Assembly: GCF_021538675.1 (NCBI RefSeq)
Contig: NZ_JAJUKH010000010.1
Location: 104,541-168,540 of the forward strand
Reading direction: 5' to 3'
DNA length: 64,000 bases
From: Paenarthrobacter sp. AR 02
GTDB taxonomy: Bacteria; Actinomycetota; Actinomycetes; Actinomycetales; Micrococcaceae
Positions within the stretch are counted from its first letter, which is position 1, and each line of letters opens with the position of its first letter. Of this stretch, positions 1 through 8,707 are shown in pieces. Under the pieces are notes generated by a model. That model was not told where the DNA came from. It did no database searches and was given only the letters and a program-made list of their open reading frames with translations. The translations under genes were made by a program, and so were the position numbers.

Positions 1-279
1 GCACACGTGCCTGTTGACATCCTCGCCGACGCCGTTGAGGTTATCCACCACCGTGCCTTGAGGGGTGTGGCTCATGAAAATTTGGTAGCTAGGGTCACCG
101 GCTCCCTGAAAGCTGGGCATGCCTACGAAGTAGTCAACACTGAGGTCATAGACCCGAGACGGGTCGGCCCGGTGAAGGACGTCGGCGCGTACAGACTCGT
201 CAAGGAGGTTTAGTGCGCCCCGCTCGTCATCGGCGCCCCACGGGCTCATCCCGACCTTTACGTCTGCAGTCTGGCTCAT
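1..279 (-). CDS. cyclase-family (kynurenine formamidase-like) hydrolase, N-terminal part
   Basis: The first 93 residues of a protein that runs off the left edge of the window. The start (MSQTADVKVG) overlaps the stop of the upstream Dabb gene in an ATGA, so the two are translationally coupled. The segment WGADDERGALNLL near residues 14-26, followed by YDLSVDYFVGMP near 44-55, is the N-terminal signature of the cyclase/KynB family (PF04199), which are metal-dependent amidohydrolases. The metal-binding histidine motif lies beyond the edge and cannot be checked. As the third gene after kdhL it may act on a pyridine-ring breakdown product; the substrate is inference. Confidence 0.75.
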   Translation of the reverse strand, partial: MSQTADVKVGMSPWGADDERGALNLLDESVRADVLHRADPSRVYDLSVDYFVGMPSFQGAGDPSYQIFMSHTPQGTVVDNLNGVGEDVNRHVC

Positions 280-584
280 CAGACGGCCTCGACTTCGTAA
301 TCAACCACAGCCCTGTCCGCGAACATCGGCATAAGTGTGGCGACTACCTCGAGGTGGAAGGGATCCGTGGAGTACTTGTCCAGATCAGCCCAGCTTGCAA
401 AGTCAGAAATCAGAACTCCGTCCCACGGCGCACCGTTATCCCCGGGGTCGCCAGAGTGAGTGCCAATCTCCCAGCCCTGAATGAAACCTAGGCGCGGGGG
501 AAGAGTGTTGAGAATTTCAACAATTTCCTCCTGGCTGCTGCCTTCAGCTACGCGCCATGCAAATACGTGTCGAACCTTAGTCAT
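279..584 (-). CDS. Dabb/ABM-like ferredoxin-fold small protein
   Basis: A protein of 101 residues beginning MTKVRHVFAW. This start is preferred over one five codons upstream because GAGAGGT lies at a suitable distance before it. The RHVFAWRVAEG opening strand, the central LPPRLGFIQGWEIG and the FASWADLDKY motif resemble the stress-responsive A/B barrel (Dabb) family, small dimeric alpha-beta barrels that bind or turn over aromatic or polyketide-like compounds. It lies about 100 bp downstream of kdhL and overlaps the cyclase gene, so it is probably in the kdhL operon. Function in nicotine breakdown is inferred from context only. Confidence 0.65.
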   Translation of the reverse strand: MTKVRHVFAWRVAEGSSQEEIVEILNTLPPRLGFIQGWEIGTHSGDPGDNGAPWDGVLISDFASWADLDKYSTDPFHLEVVATLMPMFADRAVVDYEVEAV

Positions 585-681
585 CAGTAGACCTCTCATG
601 TGTGTCTTGGATTACCCGCCGGGTTGTGTCTGTTCAGTTTGGTAAGAGCAGCGAAGTTGTCCCACTGGCGGATTGCACAAG

Positions 682-3066
682 TTACCGTTCTGCTTTGTTC
701 AAACCTTGACAGCGGCTGAAGATCTGCTCGGGGGTGACTGGCAAACGGTCAGTATGTACGCCATCGGCGATGGCATCATCGATAGCTGAAGCGATTGCCG
801 CGCCGGCCGCAATGATGCCAATTTCCCCAAGGCCCTTGGCGCCAAAGGGGTTGTCCGGTGACTTGGCATCTTCAGTTACAAAACAGTCGACGTTCGGCAT
901 CTCCTGAGCGCTTGGCAACAAGTAGTCCATGAACGACGTCGTAATCGGCTGTCCATCCTCTTCGTAGAGGAACTCCTCGTACAGGGCGCCTCCAATGCCT
1001 TGAACCGCCGCACCTATGATCTGGCCCCTCGTGGTCAGGGGGTTGATTACCCTTCCTGCTTCCGTGGAAGTGGAAAAGCGAAGAATCCTATGACCGCCTG
1101 TGTCAGGATCTAGTTCGATTTGTACGAGTGTTACCCCGTATGGATAGTTCATGGCGTTGTTCATGTAGACCGCGTCCGCTGCTAGGCCGGGTTCATCATT
1201 GTCGGCCCTCGCCGTGAAGGGGTCCCTCGCCGCTGCGATCTCGTACAGCGAGATTTGCTGATCAGTGCCCTTGACCTTAAAACTGCCTGCAGTTAATTCG
1301 AGGTCGTCCGGATCAGCTTCCAGCATCTCACTGGCCAAGCGTCTGGCTTTTTCCACAACTGCAAGCGCAGCTTTGCGGGCAGCACCTCCAGCAAGAACAG
1401 TTGAACGGCTGGACCAGGAACCCACACCGTCCGGAATAAGCTCTGTATCGCTATGGACGATGTCAATGTTTTCGGGAGCGATCTGTAGCTCTTCGGCGAC
1501 AATCTGGGCCAGAACCGTTTCGATTCCCTGCCCGACCGAGGAACCTCCGGTTTTGACCGTAACGCGGCCGGCACGGCTGACTTCAACGCCGCCGGTTTCG
1601 AAAAGCCCCAGACCTGCCTTATCCATCAGCACGCCGAGGCCTACGCCGACTTTTCGGCCATCCGCCCGTAGTCGTTTGGATTCCTCAAGCCACTCCGAGA
1701 AGTTTGCTGCCTCCAGAGCTTCGTTGAAATGCTTAACTACGTCTCCCGAGTCGAAGTGGTAGGGCTCGTGGACGATGTCAAGACCCGGTGTCCAGGGGAG
1801 GTCTTCAGCCGTAAGAAGGTTTCGTCGGCGAAATTCCGTCTTGCTGAGACCGATTTCTTCACACGCCAGATCAAAGATCCGCTCTCGAGCGAAAGTGGAC
1901 TCGTAGCGTCCAGGCGCGCGGTAAGCTCCGACAGGTGTTTTGTTGGTGAAGACGGCGTGCAGAGTAGCATCGTAGGCAGGGACCCGATAGGGGCCGAACA
2001 CAATGCCGGCAGTAATGTCGCTGACTAGCGGCTCCGCCTGCCTGAAATAGGCACCATGGTTGTGGAAAATTTCGTCCTTCATACCCAGGATTCTGCCCTC
2101 AGCATCGAGCGCGAGTTCGAGCTTATGCACCATTTCCCGGGCATGGGACGTGGAAGTCATGTGCTCGACTCGGTCCTCAGTCCATTTGATCGGGACTCCC
2201 AACGTACGGGCTGCCCATGCTGCAACAACGTTTTCTGGGAAGACTCCGCCCTTCACGCCAAAACTGCCGCCGATCTCTACGTGTTTCATCCGTACGTTGA
2301 CCTCGGGAAGATTCAGCATCTTGGCGATGATCCTCCGGTTGTCATGCACATGCACGGTGCCCCAGATGAACAGCGTGTCCCTTGCTGGGTCGGGCTGTAC
2401 CACTACGGCCCGCGGTTCCATAGGTACACCGGAATGGCGGTTCGTGACGTACTTGTGGCGAATGACGTGCTCTGCTTCGGCGAAGGCGCGATCAATATCG
2501 CCGTAGGCCTTTTTGATGCGCGCACCTTCATTGCCGCGCCCCGGAAAGAGCTCGACCTTACCGGTCAATGCTTCTTCCGGATCCAAGAGGACCGGGAGCG
2601 GCTCATACTCGATAGAGACAAGCTCAGCTGCGTCTTCGGCAAGATAAGGATCAACAGCAAGTACAGCAACCACCGGCTGCCCCACATATAGCACCTTGTC
2701 TACTGCTAGGACGGGGTGACTGAAGTCCTCAATGTTTTCATAAATTTCGTGATATCCCAGCTCTTCCAAGAGAACCGAACCCAGGTGCCGCGTGTGCTCA
2801 GACGTGATAACCATTCGTACGCCTGGAGTCTTTTCAGCTTCAGTGGCGTCTATGGACACGATCCGGGCATGAGCCTGTGTTGAACGGACAATGCGCATAT
2901 GCAATTGCCCGGGCACTCCCAGATCGCCAGCAAATGTTGCTGTTCCAGTGAGTAGCCGGCGGTCCTCCCGCCGCAGAACCTCCTGGCCTATCCATGCCTG
3001 TCTGTTGCCCTCGTCCGCGCCGGCTCTACCGTTGTCAGGGATGAGCGCTTTAGCCTTTGCCATCAT
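682..3066 (-). CDS. kdhL: ketone dehydrogenase (6-hydroxypseudooxynicotine dehydrogenase) large Mo subunit
   Basis: A 794-residue molybdenum hydroxylase large subunit of the xanthine dehydrogenase family. It carries the N-terminal domain (GQEVLRREDRRLLTG near residue 28), the cofactor-binding segments GGSFGVKGG near 268 and GAYRAPGRYE near 385, and GAKGLGEIG near 743-751, whose Glu (about 748) corresponds to the catalytic base of the family. With KdhM and KdhS it hydroxylates 6-hydroxypseudooxynicotine to 2,6-dihydroxypseudooxynicotine. It is transcribed away from dhponh and is separated from kdhMS by 4.3 kb, as I recall for pAO1. Two consecutive ATG codons mark the start; no clear ribosome binding site precedes them. 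Confidence 0.93.
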   Translation of the reverse strand: MMAKAKALIPDNGRAGADEGNRQAWIGQEVLRREDRRLLTGTATFAGDLGVPGQLHMRIVRSTQAHARIVSIDATEAEKTPGVRMVITSEHTRHLGSVLLEELGYHEIYENIEDFSHPVLAVDKVLYVGQPVVAVLAVDPYLAEDAAELVSIEYEPLPVLLDPEEALTGKVELFPGRGNEGARIKKAYGDIDRAFAEAEHVIRHKYVTNRHSGVPMEPRAVVVQPDPARDTLFIWGTVHVHDNRRIIAKMLNLPEVNVRMKHVEIGGSFGVKGGVFPENVVAAWAARTLGVPIKWTEDRVEHMTSTSHAREMVHKLELALDAEGRILGMKDEIFHNHGAYFRQAEPLVSDITAGIVFGPYRVPAYDATLHAVFTNKTPVGAYRAPGRYESTFARERIFDLACEEIGLSKTEFRRRNLLTAEDLPWTPGLDIVHEPYHFDSGDVVKHFNEALEAANFSEWLEESKRLRADGRKVGVGLGVLMDKAGLGLFETGGVEVSRAGRVTVKTGGSSVGQGIETVLAQIVAEELQIAPENIDIVHSDTELIPDGVGSWSSRSTVLAGGAARKAALAVVEKARRLASEMLEADPDDLELTAGSFKVKGTDQQISLYEIAAARDPFTARADNDEPGLAADAVYMNNAMNYPYGVTLVQIELDPDTGGHRILRFSTSTEAGRVINPLTTRGQIIGAAVQGIGGALYEEFLYEEDGQPITTSFMDYLLPSAQEMPNVDCFVTEDAKSPDNPFGAKGLGEIGIIAAGAAIASAIDDAIADGVHTDRLPVTPEQIFSRCQGLNKAER

Positions 3067-3089
3067 GCGCTCAGTATGTCATCGGGCCG

Positions 3090-3100
3090 TCCAGCCTGGA
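3090..3100. promoter_or_regulatory. small palindrome in the kdhL/dhponh divergent promoter region
   Basis: TCCAG-C-CTGGA is a perfect 5+1+5 inverted repeat about 24 bp upstream of the kdhL start, within the 167-bp region between kdhL and dhponh. Both genes belong to the same pathway, so a shared operator is plausible, but the palindrome is short and no regulator has been linked to it here. Confidence 0.25.
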
Positions 3101-3233
3101 TGTTCAGGCATTGACAAAAACGCGGCCTAAGTCTCCGCAGTTAGTAGGCGCCCTCGCGCAGCTTCCATAGCATGATCATTTCGCAGACCCCTTGCGCGGG
3201 GTCACGGAAGTCTGACTATAGGGAGATAACGGT

Positions 3234-4337
3234 ATGACTGTAACTTCGCAGGTGAAACCTGAAGATGAAATGCTGAACTGGGGGCGTCTTATCCTTGACG
3301 GCGTTTCCTACTCAGACATGGTGGGTGCTCGCGATAGGCCCAAGGAAATCACCTGGTTTGACTACTGGATGAGTCTCGCAAATGAGTATGAGCAGGAAGC
3401 GGAAAGGAAAGTGGCACTGGGCCATGACCTGTCCGCCGGTGAACTCCTGATGTCAGCCGCACTCTGTGCCCAGTACGCTCAGTTCCTCTGGTTCGACGAG
3501 CGCCGGCAGAAGGGCCAAGCTCGGAAAGTTGAGCTGTATCAAAAGGCAGCTCCACTGTTGTCCCCGCCTGCAGAGCGTCACGAGCTAGTCGTCGACGGTG
3601 TCCCGATGCCCGTCTATGTGCGCATTCCGGAGGGACCGGGACCACACCCCGCTGTGATCATGCTTGGTGGTCTTGAGAGCACAAAAGAGGAAAGTTTCCA
3701 GATGGAAAATCTTGTGCTCGATCGGGGAATGGCTACTGCCACATTTGACGGTCCCGGCCAGGGCGAGATGTTTGAGTACAAGCGGATTGCGGGTGATTAC
3801 GAAAAGTACACGTCCGCGGTAGTGGATCTGCTCACCAAACTTGAAGCGATTCGGAATGATGCTATCGGAGTGCTGGGGCGGAGCCTGGGCGGTAATTACG
3901 CTCTCAAATCTGCCGCCTGTGAACCGCGTTTGGCCGCATGCATTTCTTGGGGCGGATTCTCAGACCTGGACTACTGGGACCTCGAAACTCCCCTGACAAA
4001 GGAAAGCTGGAAGTACGTCTCCAAGGTTGACACTTTGGAGGAAGCAAGGCTGCACGTCCATGCGGCTTTGGAGACCCGGGACGTCCTTTCCCAGATCGCA
4101 TGCCCGACGTACATCCTGCACGGGGTGCACGACGAGGTTCCACTGTCCTTCGTGGATACCGTCCTCGAATTGGTGCCGGCAGAACACCTGAACCTAGTGG
4201 TTGAAAAGGACGGTGATCACTGCTGCCACAACCTTGGAATCCGTCCCCGGCTTGAAATGGCAGACTGGCTCTATGATGTTCTGGTTGCCGGAAAGAAGGT
4301 CGCCCCAACAATGAAAGGGTGGCCCCTCAATGGATAA
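3234..4337 (+). CDS. dhponh: 2,6-dihydroxypseudooxynicotine hydrolase
   Basis: A 367-residue alpha/beta-hydrolase with an N-terminal helical cap domain (about residues 1-115). It hydrolyses the C-C bond of 2,6-dihydroxypseudooxynicotine, giving 2,6-dihydroxypyridine and 4-methylaminobutyrate. The nucleophile elbow LGRSLGGNYAL places Ser217, with Asp300 in LHGVHDEV and His329 in KDGDHCCH. These are the triad positions I recall for the crystallised pAO1 enzyme. GGGAG eight bases before ATG supports the start. The next gene, a cupin, overlaps its 3' end by 8 bp. Confidence 0.95.
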   Translation: MTVTSQVKPEDEMLNWGRLILDGVSYSDMVGARDRPKEITWFDYWMSLANEYEQEAERKVALGHDLSAGELLMSAALCAQYAQFLWFDERRQKGQARKVELYQKAAPLLSPPAERHELVVDGVPMPVYVRIPEGPGPHPAVIMLGGLESTKEESFQMENLVLDRGMATATFDGPGQGEMFEYKRIAGDYEKYTSAVVDLLTKLEAIRNDAIGVLGRSLGGNYALKSAACEPRLAACISWGGFSDLDYWDLETPLTKESWKYVSKVDTLEEARLHVHAALETRDVLSQIACPTYILHGVHDEVPLSFVDTVLELVPAEHLNLVVEKDGDHCCHNLGIRPRLEMADWLYDVLVAGKKVAPTMKGWPLNG

Positions 4338-4680
4338 GATCAGGAAGATCAGTACCGCGACCGCGCCGCTTGAATCCTGGCAGCCGGACGGTGTAACCGT
4401 CCATGAGGGAAATCCCAATGGTCATGGGTTCACGCTTTTCGAACGCACTTCCTCTCCCCAGTTCGGCACGGGTATCTTCACTTCGCAGCCGAGCACAACA
4501 ACCTATGAACTCACTGACAACGAGATTATCTACGTTGTCGAAGGCTCAGCAACGCTCACACTTGCATCCCAAGAGCCGGTTTCCGTGACTGCCGGCGATT
4601 TGGTATTTCTGCCGAAGGGGCACACATCTACCTGGGAGTTTCACGAGCCATTCAAGGAAATCTGGTTCTTGGTGGAATAG
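4330..4680 (+). CDS. cupin-domain protein (DUF861-like)
   Basis: A 116-residue single-cupin protein. The pattern IIYVVEGSATLTL, then VTAGDLVFLPKGHTSTWEFHEPFKEIW, is the cupin_3/DUF861 fold seen in (S)-ureidoglycine-type and EutQ-like proteins. The usual metal-ligand histidines of the first cupin motif are not obvious, so it may be a binding rather than a catalytic protein. The start overlaps the dhponh stop by 8 bp, which implies coupled translation and a role with DHPONH or its product; this is context only. Confidence 0.75.
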   Translation: MDKIRKISTATAPLESWQPDGVTVHEGNPNGHGFTLFERTSSPQFGTGIFTSQPSTTTYELTDNEIIYVVEGSATLTLASQEPVSVTAGDLVFLPKGHTSTWEFHEPFKEIWFLVE

Positions 4681-4714
4681 GAGATGTTAGCAGCGACGCC
4701 GTGAGCAGGTTCAT

Positions 4715-5938
4715 TTACGGTGCAGGTTGCGGGAGGCCGGGAGATTCCTCCAACCCAGTAAGCTCGAGCTTCATGGCCTCGACCATCCGCGAAAGTCTGA
4801 TGGCAACGGGCAATTCATCTCGCAGCACTCCCCTTGCACCAATTTTGCCCTCGATGAGTTTCAGTCGATAGGCGATAGTTCGGCTGTGCACTCCGAGGCG
4901 CTGTGCCGCGGACGCCGCATTCTGACCCGAAGCAAAATAGGCTTCGAGGGTTTCCACTAACCTGCTTGGGGGGTCTTGGTGCAATCCGAGACCCCCCAGT
5001 TCGTCGGAGATGAATGTGGTTACGGCAGCGAGATCGCGCATAGCCAACGCCTCGAGCATGACATCTTCATACCAAGTGACCTGAGTGCCCAGTTTTTGGG
5101 CAACCGAATCGGCCTCCAACGCCCGTCTATGGGAAACTATAAATCCGTCCACACCTTCGCTCAGAGTCCCAAACGAAATTCTGGTGTCCTTCGGCAAGGC
5201 GTTTGCGAGGACAACTTGCGGTGAGGGCAGCCGATTCGACCACTCCGCCCAAATATAGCCGGTCTCATCCTCGGCCGTGATAACAAGGGGGCGGATCCGA
5301 GAGGCAGTGCCCAGTGTCCGAGCAACAGCCTCCGTGCTTTCGCCAGGTACCACGGCTGCCAGGTGCCGGCCGGAAAGGTTATAAGAAAAAACCGTCGAAT
5401 CGATTGGCAGCCCAGCGAGGAGAGCCCTCAGCGTCGATAGCTTCCTCCGGTTCTGGCTCTGCCTTGAAAATGCGGTGCTCTCCATTTGGTACGTCTCAAT
5501 AATGGAAGCGGAAACTTTATCGTTCCAAGCGAAATGGCTTGCACTGGCGTGCCGCAGAACCTTTGACCGTCGGACGGGATCGGCGATGATTCGATGCGCC
5601 TCTTCCAAGACAAACTCCCACAAAGTGGCTTGGGCCGCCCTAGATCCCCTGAGCAGATGATGAAGGTCGACGCCCGCCCGCGCAGCCAGCCTCACCTCGC
5701 GAAGAGTTTCGTTGGAAGCCCTAGTGGCTCCTACGCGCCCCTGACCGATGTATTCGAGGACATCGCGCAAGGAAGCCGTGATGGTTTCCGATTCCGCCTC
5801 GGTAAGAGAGGCGTTACGTGTCGCGGTCGAATAGTCTTCGTACGCATACTGCAGTCTCGCCCGTATACAGTCATAGATTTCGGGAATCCTTGCCTTCACG
5901 GCAACGGAAAGTTCATCCAGTCCTTCCTCAATGGTCAT
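4715..5938 (-). CDS. PucR/CdaR-type transcriptional regulator
   Basis: A 407-residue regulator. The C-terminal LVETLEAYFASGQNAASAAQ-type segment near 325-345, with LGVHSRTIAYRLKLIEGKIG following, is the PucR C-terminal helix-turn-helix (PF13556). The N-terminal part (RAGVDLHHLLRGSRAAQATLWE near 87-108) is a sensor region, and the middle is GGDEF-like/CdaR-like. It is diverged from, but clearly paralogous to, the gene starting at 6002, with which it shares a 63-bp promoter region. Its position between dhponh and kdhMS makes it a candidate activator of the ketone dehydrogenase genes; the effector is unknown. Confidence 0.8.
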   Translation of the reverse strand: MTIEEGLDELSVAVKARIPEIYDCIRARLQYAYEDYSTATRNASLTEAESETITASLRDVLEYIGQGRVGATRASNETLREVRLAARAGVDLHHLLRGSRAAQATLWEFVLEEAHRIIADPVRRSKVLRHASASHFAWNDKVSASIIETYQMESTAFSRQSQNRRKLSTLRALLAGLPIDSTVFSYNLSGRHLAAVVPGESTEAVARTLGTASRIRPLVITAEDETGYIWAEWSNRLPSPQVVLANALPKDTRISFGTLSEGVDGFIVSHRRALEADSVAQKLGTQVTWYEDVMLEALAMRDLAAVTTFISDELGGLGLHQDPPSRLVETLEAYFASGQNAASAAQRLGVHSRTIAYRLKLIEGKIGARGVLRDELPVAIRLSRMVEAMKLELTGLEESPGLPQPAP

Positions 5939-5961
5939 ACACTGAGACTATCAACAGAGCT

Positions 5962-5988
5962 CGCCTGCGCCGAGACTCAGGCGGCGCA
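5962..5988. promoter_or_regulatory. overlapping inverted repeats between the divergent PucR-type genes
   Basis: The 63-bp intergenic region contains CGCCTG (5962-5967) matched by CAGGCG (5978-5983), and an interlocked pair TGCGCC (5966-5971) and GGCGCA (5983-5988). Two nested inverted repeats in so short a shared promoter suggest an autoregulatory operator for one or both regulators. Not tested against any known PucR site. Confidence 0.35.
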
Positions 5989-6001
5989 TGAATTTAGGAA
6001 C

Positions 6002-7186
6002 ATGATCCAGACACAACATCTATCGGCAATATCGGTCGCCATTACATCGGACATAAATCAACTGTCCGACTCTATGGTCCGTCGACTCCATGATGATGTT
6101 CAGGCTGGTGTGGGCTTAGACCCTGCACTGGCGCAGCGGAGATCTGAGCGGCTGGCCGCGGCCCTGCTATCTATCAGCAGGGCCTTGTCCGGGTCAGAGG
6201 AACCAGACGACAAGTTTCTTGCCGAGGCCACCTTGGAGGCTCGCGAGACAGCCCAGGCCGGCGTGGATCTACTCGAGCTCATCCATACCTATCGAGTGCT
6301 GCAGTCTGCGACCTGGGATGTGCTCCTGGACCTTACAACTACTCTTATCCCGGATGCATCACAGCAATTGGAAATTCAAAAATGGGTCTCTCAGTTGCAG
6401 CATCGGTGGCATGACGTTGTAGTTGCCAACGTCATCGACGCGTATCGTTCAGAACAGCATCGGTTCTTTTACAAGTCGGAGGATCACCGGCTTAGAAATG
6501 AGTTGCGGGATTTCATTGCAGGACGGCGCACTGCCCGACCAAACACGGGGTACCCCTTTGAAGGACAACATTTATCCGTGGTGGCCTGGGGAAATGATCC
6601 AAAGGGTACCATCGACCTCGCCGCCACGCTGATCAACAGCGAAGTACCTTTGGTACTCGAAAGCACCGGCGGAGCCTTTCTGGGCTGGTTGGCGGTAAAG
6701 GATGGACAGAATGCCGACGCGCAAGTCATTGAAGGGGACTTTCCCGACGGTGCACATTTGGCTCTAGGGTCCATTGATAAGGGGTTCTCCGGTTTCCGGC
6801 GCAGTCACCAGCGTGCTTGGAGGGCTTATAAAGTTGGCCGCTTGACCGGCGCACGGATAACCCGGTACACGGACGTGGCTCTCGAAGCTGTCTTCGCTAC
6901 AAATATGCAGGCGGTGCGTGACTTGGTCTTGCAGCAGTTGGGCCCTTTGCTTGCTGACCCCCGCAAAGACATACTTTGCGACACTCTCCGGGCCTATTTC
7001 TCTGCTGGTTGCAATGCCGTAGCGGCTGCAGCAGCACTCCAGGTTCATGAGCGCACCGTTGCCTACCGGCTCAGATCCATTGAAGAACGGCTTGGCATAA
7101 GCGTTGCAGAACGTCATGTCGAGCTCCTCGTAGCCCTAAGACTTTATGGCTTGCTGAAGTCAATCGCCGAGACCGAAATCCTGTAG
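6002..7186 (+). CDS. PucR/CdaR-type transcriptional regulator
   Basis: A 394-residue paralogue of the divergent regulator. The start MIQTQHLSAI is chosen because AGGA stands just before it; the frame stays open far upstream, but that stretch is antisense to the neighbouring regulator. The sensor part contains AGVDLLELIHTYRVLQSATWDV near 85-106, and the C-terminal LRAYFSAGCNAVAAAAALQV with HERTVAYRLRSIEERLG near 350-370 is the PucR HTH domain. It reads toward kdhMS, which begins 148 bp downstream. A nicotine- or metabolite-responsive role is inferred from location. Confidence 0.8.
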   Translation: MIQTQHLSAISVAITSDINQLSDSMVRRLHDDVQAGVGLDPALAQRRSERLAAALLSISRALSGSEEPDDKFLAEATLEARETAQAGVDLLELIHTYRVLQSATWDVLLDLTTTLIPDASQQLEIQKWVSQLQHRWHDVVVANVIDAYRSEQHRFFYKSEDHRLRNELRDFIAGRRTARPNTGYPFEGQHLSVVAWGNDPKGTIDLAATLINSEVPLVLESTGGAFLGWLAVKDGQNADAQVIEGDFPDGAHLALGSIDKGFSGFRRSHQRAWRAYKVGRLTGARITRYTDVALEAVFATNMQAVRDLVLQQLGPLLADPRKDILCDTLRAYFSAGCNAVAAAAALQVHERTVAYRLRSIEERLGISVAERHVELLVALRLYGLLKSIAETEIL

Positions 7187-7334
7187 CGAACGGGAGCGTC
7201 AGGGCTGGTTCGTCGCGGGATTGTCTGTTCTAGATAGGTCGGGGTGTTGATTTGTCCCATGACGCAGAGCGCAAAGTCATACCAAAGGGGCAAAGTGGTG
7301 ACATGAACAATGAGCGCGGCCGGCGGTACTGCCC

Positions 7335-8225
7335 GTGAAGCCACCTTCCTTCGATTACGTTGTTGCCGATTCGGTTGAGCATGCGCTCCGCCTGCTGGCG
7401 GACGGGGGCGATGACGCTAAAATCATTGCCGGCGGTCAGAGTTTAGTCCCGCTCCTAAATTTCCGGATGTCCCGCCCGTCCCTTTTGGTTGATATAAACC
7501 GCGTTCCCGGTTTGGCAAACATCAGGAAATCAGATCAAACCATTGCGATTGGCGCGCTGACACGTCATGCGAAGCTAACAACCTCCAAAACCATTTCGCA
7601 AAACCTTCCAATCCTGTCGGAAGCGGCGGCGTGGATCGCGCACCCTCAAATTCGTAACCGAGGAACGATCGGTGGCTCCCTTGCACACGCTGATGCTGCC
7701 GCAGAGCTGCCCGTAGTCCTGCTAGCCCTTGACGCCTACGTCACCGCACAGTCTTTGCAAGGTGAGCGGAAGATTCCTCTCAAGGAACTATTGGTCTCAC
7801 ATTTCGTCTCAAGCATCCTTCCCGGCGAGCTCATTGTGGAGGTAAACGTACCTCAATTGCCTCACGGGAGCGGTGCTGCATTTGATGAATTTTCTCGTCG
7901 GCATGGGGACTACGCCATAGGTGGCGCTGCGTCCATCGTTACCTTGGATGAGCAGGGCAAGTGTTCGCGGGCGAGGATTACTGTCCTGGGTGGAGGGTCC
8001 ACCGCCATCCGCTGCCAGGAGGCGGAAAACATCCTAATTGATAGCACTCTCTCCAGCCATGATATTGCCGCAGCTGCGCACGCCGCGGTACAGGGGCTTG
8101 ACCCCGTGCCCACGGTGCATGGAAGTGCCCAATATCGCGCGCAAGTTATTCGGACAATGGTCGAACGAACCCTCGCCAAAGCACTGCACCGGGCGAGACC
8201 GACAAAGGAAAGCATGGATCACTGA
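7335..8225 (+). CDS. kdhM: ketone dehydrogenase FAD-binding medium subunit
   Basis: A 296-residue CoxM-type FAD subunit of the molybdenum hydroxylase family. IIAGGQSLVPLLNFR near residues 30-45 and QIRNRGTIGGSLAHADAAAELP near 105-126 are the two FAD-binding motifs. It carries electrons from the Fe-S subunit to the acceptor during hydroxylation of 6-hydroxypseudooxynicotine. It starts with GTG and its stop overlaps the kdhS start in TGATG. The matching large subunit kdhL lies on the opposite strand 4.3 kb away. Confidence 0.92.
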   Translation: MKPPSFDYVVADSVEHALRLLADGGDDAKIIAGGQSLVPLLNFRMSRPSLLVDINRVPGLANIRKSDQTIAIGALTRHAKLTTSKTISQNLPILSEAAAWIAHPQIRNRGTIGGSLAHADAAAELPVVLLALDAYVTAQSLQGERKIPLKELLVSHFVSSILPGELIVEVNVPQLPHGSGAAFDEFSRRHGDYAIGGAASIVTLDEQGKCSRARITVLGGGSTAIRCQEAENILIDSTLSSHDIAAAAHAAVQGLDPVPTVHGSAQYRAQVIRTMVERTLAKALHRARPTKESMDH

Positions 8226-8707
8226 TGAACGCCTTTCGCCTCACGGTTGAAGTAAACGGAGTCACCCACGCAACGGACGTCGAGCCTCGTAGGCTCCTTG
8301 CGGACTTCCTACGAGACGACCTGCACCTCAGGGGTACACGAGTAGGCTGCGAACACGGCGTATGCGGTTCCTGTACTGTCCTATTGGATGGTCAGCCCGT
8401 TCGATCCTGCACCGTGCTGGCCGTACAGGCCAATAATTCCAGGATTGAAACGGTCGAAAGCCTGCAGAAGGACGGACAGCTTCACCCGCTGCAGAGGTCG
8501 TTTTCTAAGTGCCATGCCCTGCAGTGCGGATTTTGCACGTCAGGGTTCTTGATGACGCTCAAGCCTCTTTACGATGACGAAGACGTCACCCTCGATGCGA
8601 CATCTGCTCGTGAAGCTATCTCGGGAAATATTTGCCGATGTACCGGATACCAGCAAATTGTGGAAGCGACAGTCGATGCCTTCCATTGCAGAGATCACAA
8701 CGACTGA
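8225..8707 (+). CDS. kdhS: ketone dehydrogenase [2Fe-2S] small subunit
   Basis: A 160-residue subunit with two [2Fe-2S] clusters. Cys42, 47, 50 and 62 (GCEHGVCGSCTVLLDG) form the plant-ferredoxin-type cluster, and Cys101, 104, 137 and 139 (CGFC, CRC) the second, helical-bundle cluster. All eight ligands are present, so the protein should be functional. It links the Mo site of KdhL to the FAD of KdhM. Start overlaps the kdhM stop. Confidence 0.93.
   Translation: MNAFRLTVEVNGVTHATDVEPRRLLADFLRDDLHLRGTRVGCEHGVCGSCTVLLDGQPVRSCTVLAVQANNSRIETVESLQKDGQLHPLQRSFSKCHALQCGFCTSGFLMTLKPLYDDEDVTLDATSAREAISGNICRCTGYQQIVEATVDAFHCRDHND

Noticed and set aside
3192..3220. Possible -35 TTGCGC and -10 ACTATA before dhponh
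   Set aside because: A start from this promoter would lie downstream of the GGGAG ribosome binding site, so it cannot serve dhponh.
5594..6001. A 136-codon N-terminal extension of the second PucR-type regulator
   Set aside because: Antisense to the first regulator; the ATG at 6002 has its own ribosome binding site.
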